DNA from: an uncultured Ruminococcus sp.
GTDB lineage: Bacteria; Bacillota; Clostridia; Oscillospirales; Ruminococcaceae
Assembly (NCBI GenBank): GCA_902786965.1
Contig: CADAEJ010000019.1
Location: 1 to 34,191 of the forward strand
Direction of reading: 5' to 3'
DNA: 34,191 nucleotides
The notes under the pieces were generated by a model, which was given only the letters and a program-made list of their open reading frames with translations, did no database searches and was not told the origin of the DNA. Positions 34,081 to 34,191 of the stretch are shown here, in pieces; the stretch's first letter is position 1; every line of letters starts with the position of its first letter. The position numbers were made by a program, and so were the translations under genes.

Positions 34081-34191
34081 TACAATAGCCGATTTCTCAA
34101 AATAGATACATTCAGGAGAAAGCTAACAAAACAGCGTAAAATCGTCACTATTCAGTTTTCAAGATGCTGTTCTGACACCAATTTACAACTG

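Larger units (their letters stand above)
33846..34191. other. Right-end region without a gene
   Basis: It holds the ssb terminator and a good plus-strand promoter (34053-34080). A leader of at least 110 nt follows the promoter with no start codon that opens a frame before the window ends. The gene it serves lies beyond the window. Confidence 0.6.

Overview
The window looks like chromosome of a gut or rumen Ruminococcus-type bacterium (Oscillospirales, Firmicutes). The grounds are strong AGGAGG-type ribosome sites, extended TGnTATAAT promoters, Thr-rich linkers on secreted proteins, BspA-type leucine-rich repeats joined to cell wall binding repeats, a VTC/DUF4956 pair, and large c-di-GMP proteins. 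The genus is an inference; no rRNA or marker gene fixes it. About 27 kb is ordinary backbone. The last 7 kb is a mobile-element region.

Layout. 1-3.2 kb: the tail of an unidentified gene, then a minus-strand, translationally coupled operon galK - unknown - membrane protein - trmB. 3.3-7.8 kb: iorA-iorB-paaK-ACT, an operon for fermenting aromatic amino acids through indolepyruvate-type 2-oxoacids to aryl-CoA and arylacetate, followed by a 2[4Fe-4S] ferredoxin under its own promoter. 8.0-14.8 kb: a surface and signalling block with a secreted transglutaminase-like protein, an OmpR-type response regulator with its histidine kinase, an LRR/CWB2 surface protein, and a VTC polyphosphate polymerase-like enzyme with its membrane partner DUF4956. 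Phased direct repeats lie at three of these promoters. 15.2-17.2 kb: a minus-strand pair, a GNAT acetyltransferase and a condensation/acyltransferase-fold protein. 17.5-18.0 kb: a remnant of an IS3-type transposase and two tRNA-Gln genes. 18.3-27.1 kb: a c-di-GMP block. It holds an EAL phosphodiesterase with an N-terminal sugar-sensor-like domain and a C-terminal beta-helix-like domain, an ECF sigma/anti-sigma pair, and a four-PAS GGDEF/degenerate GGDEF/EAL protein. 27.2 kb: tRNA-Gly.

27.4 kb to the end: a mobile region carrying a Tn4451-like large serine recombinase, a TnpW-family small protein with a leader ORF coupled to it, and an Ogt-type DNA repair methyltransferase. It also holds a frame-broken small gene, a non-coding tract of repeated long hairpins, a zinc-ribbon/HEPN-like protein with a coiled-coil neighbour, and a short single-strand DNA-binding protein. 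The recombinase is damaged twice: a 32-bp tandem duplication over its start codon and a one-base frameshift in its zinc ribbon. The element therefore looks recently disabled or immobilised.

The most unusual items are the sensor-EAL-beta-helix fusion, the phased repeats that may link the two-component system to the VTC operon, the zinc-ribbon/HEPN gene with its small partner, the paired 60-nt palindromic repeats near 31.2 kb, and the start-codon duplication that leaves the recombinase dependent on an ATGA restart. All assignments come from reading the sequence; no database search was run.
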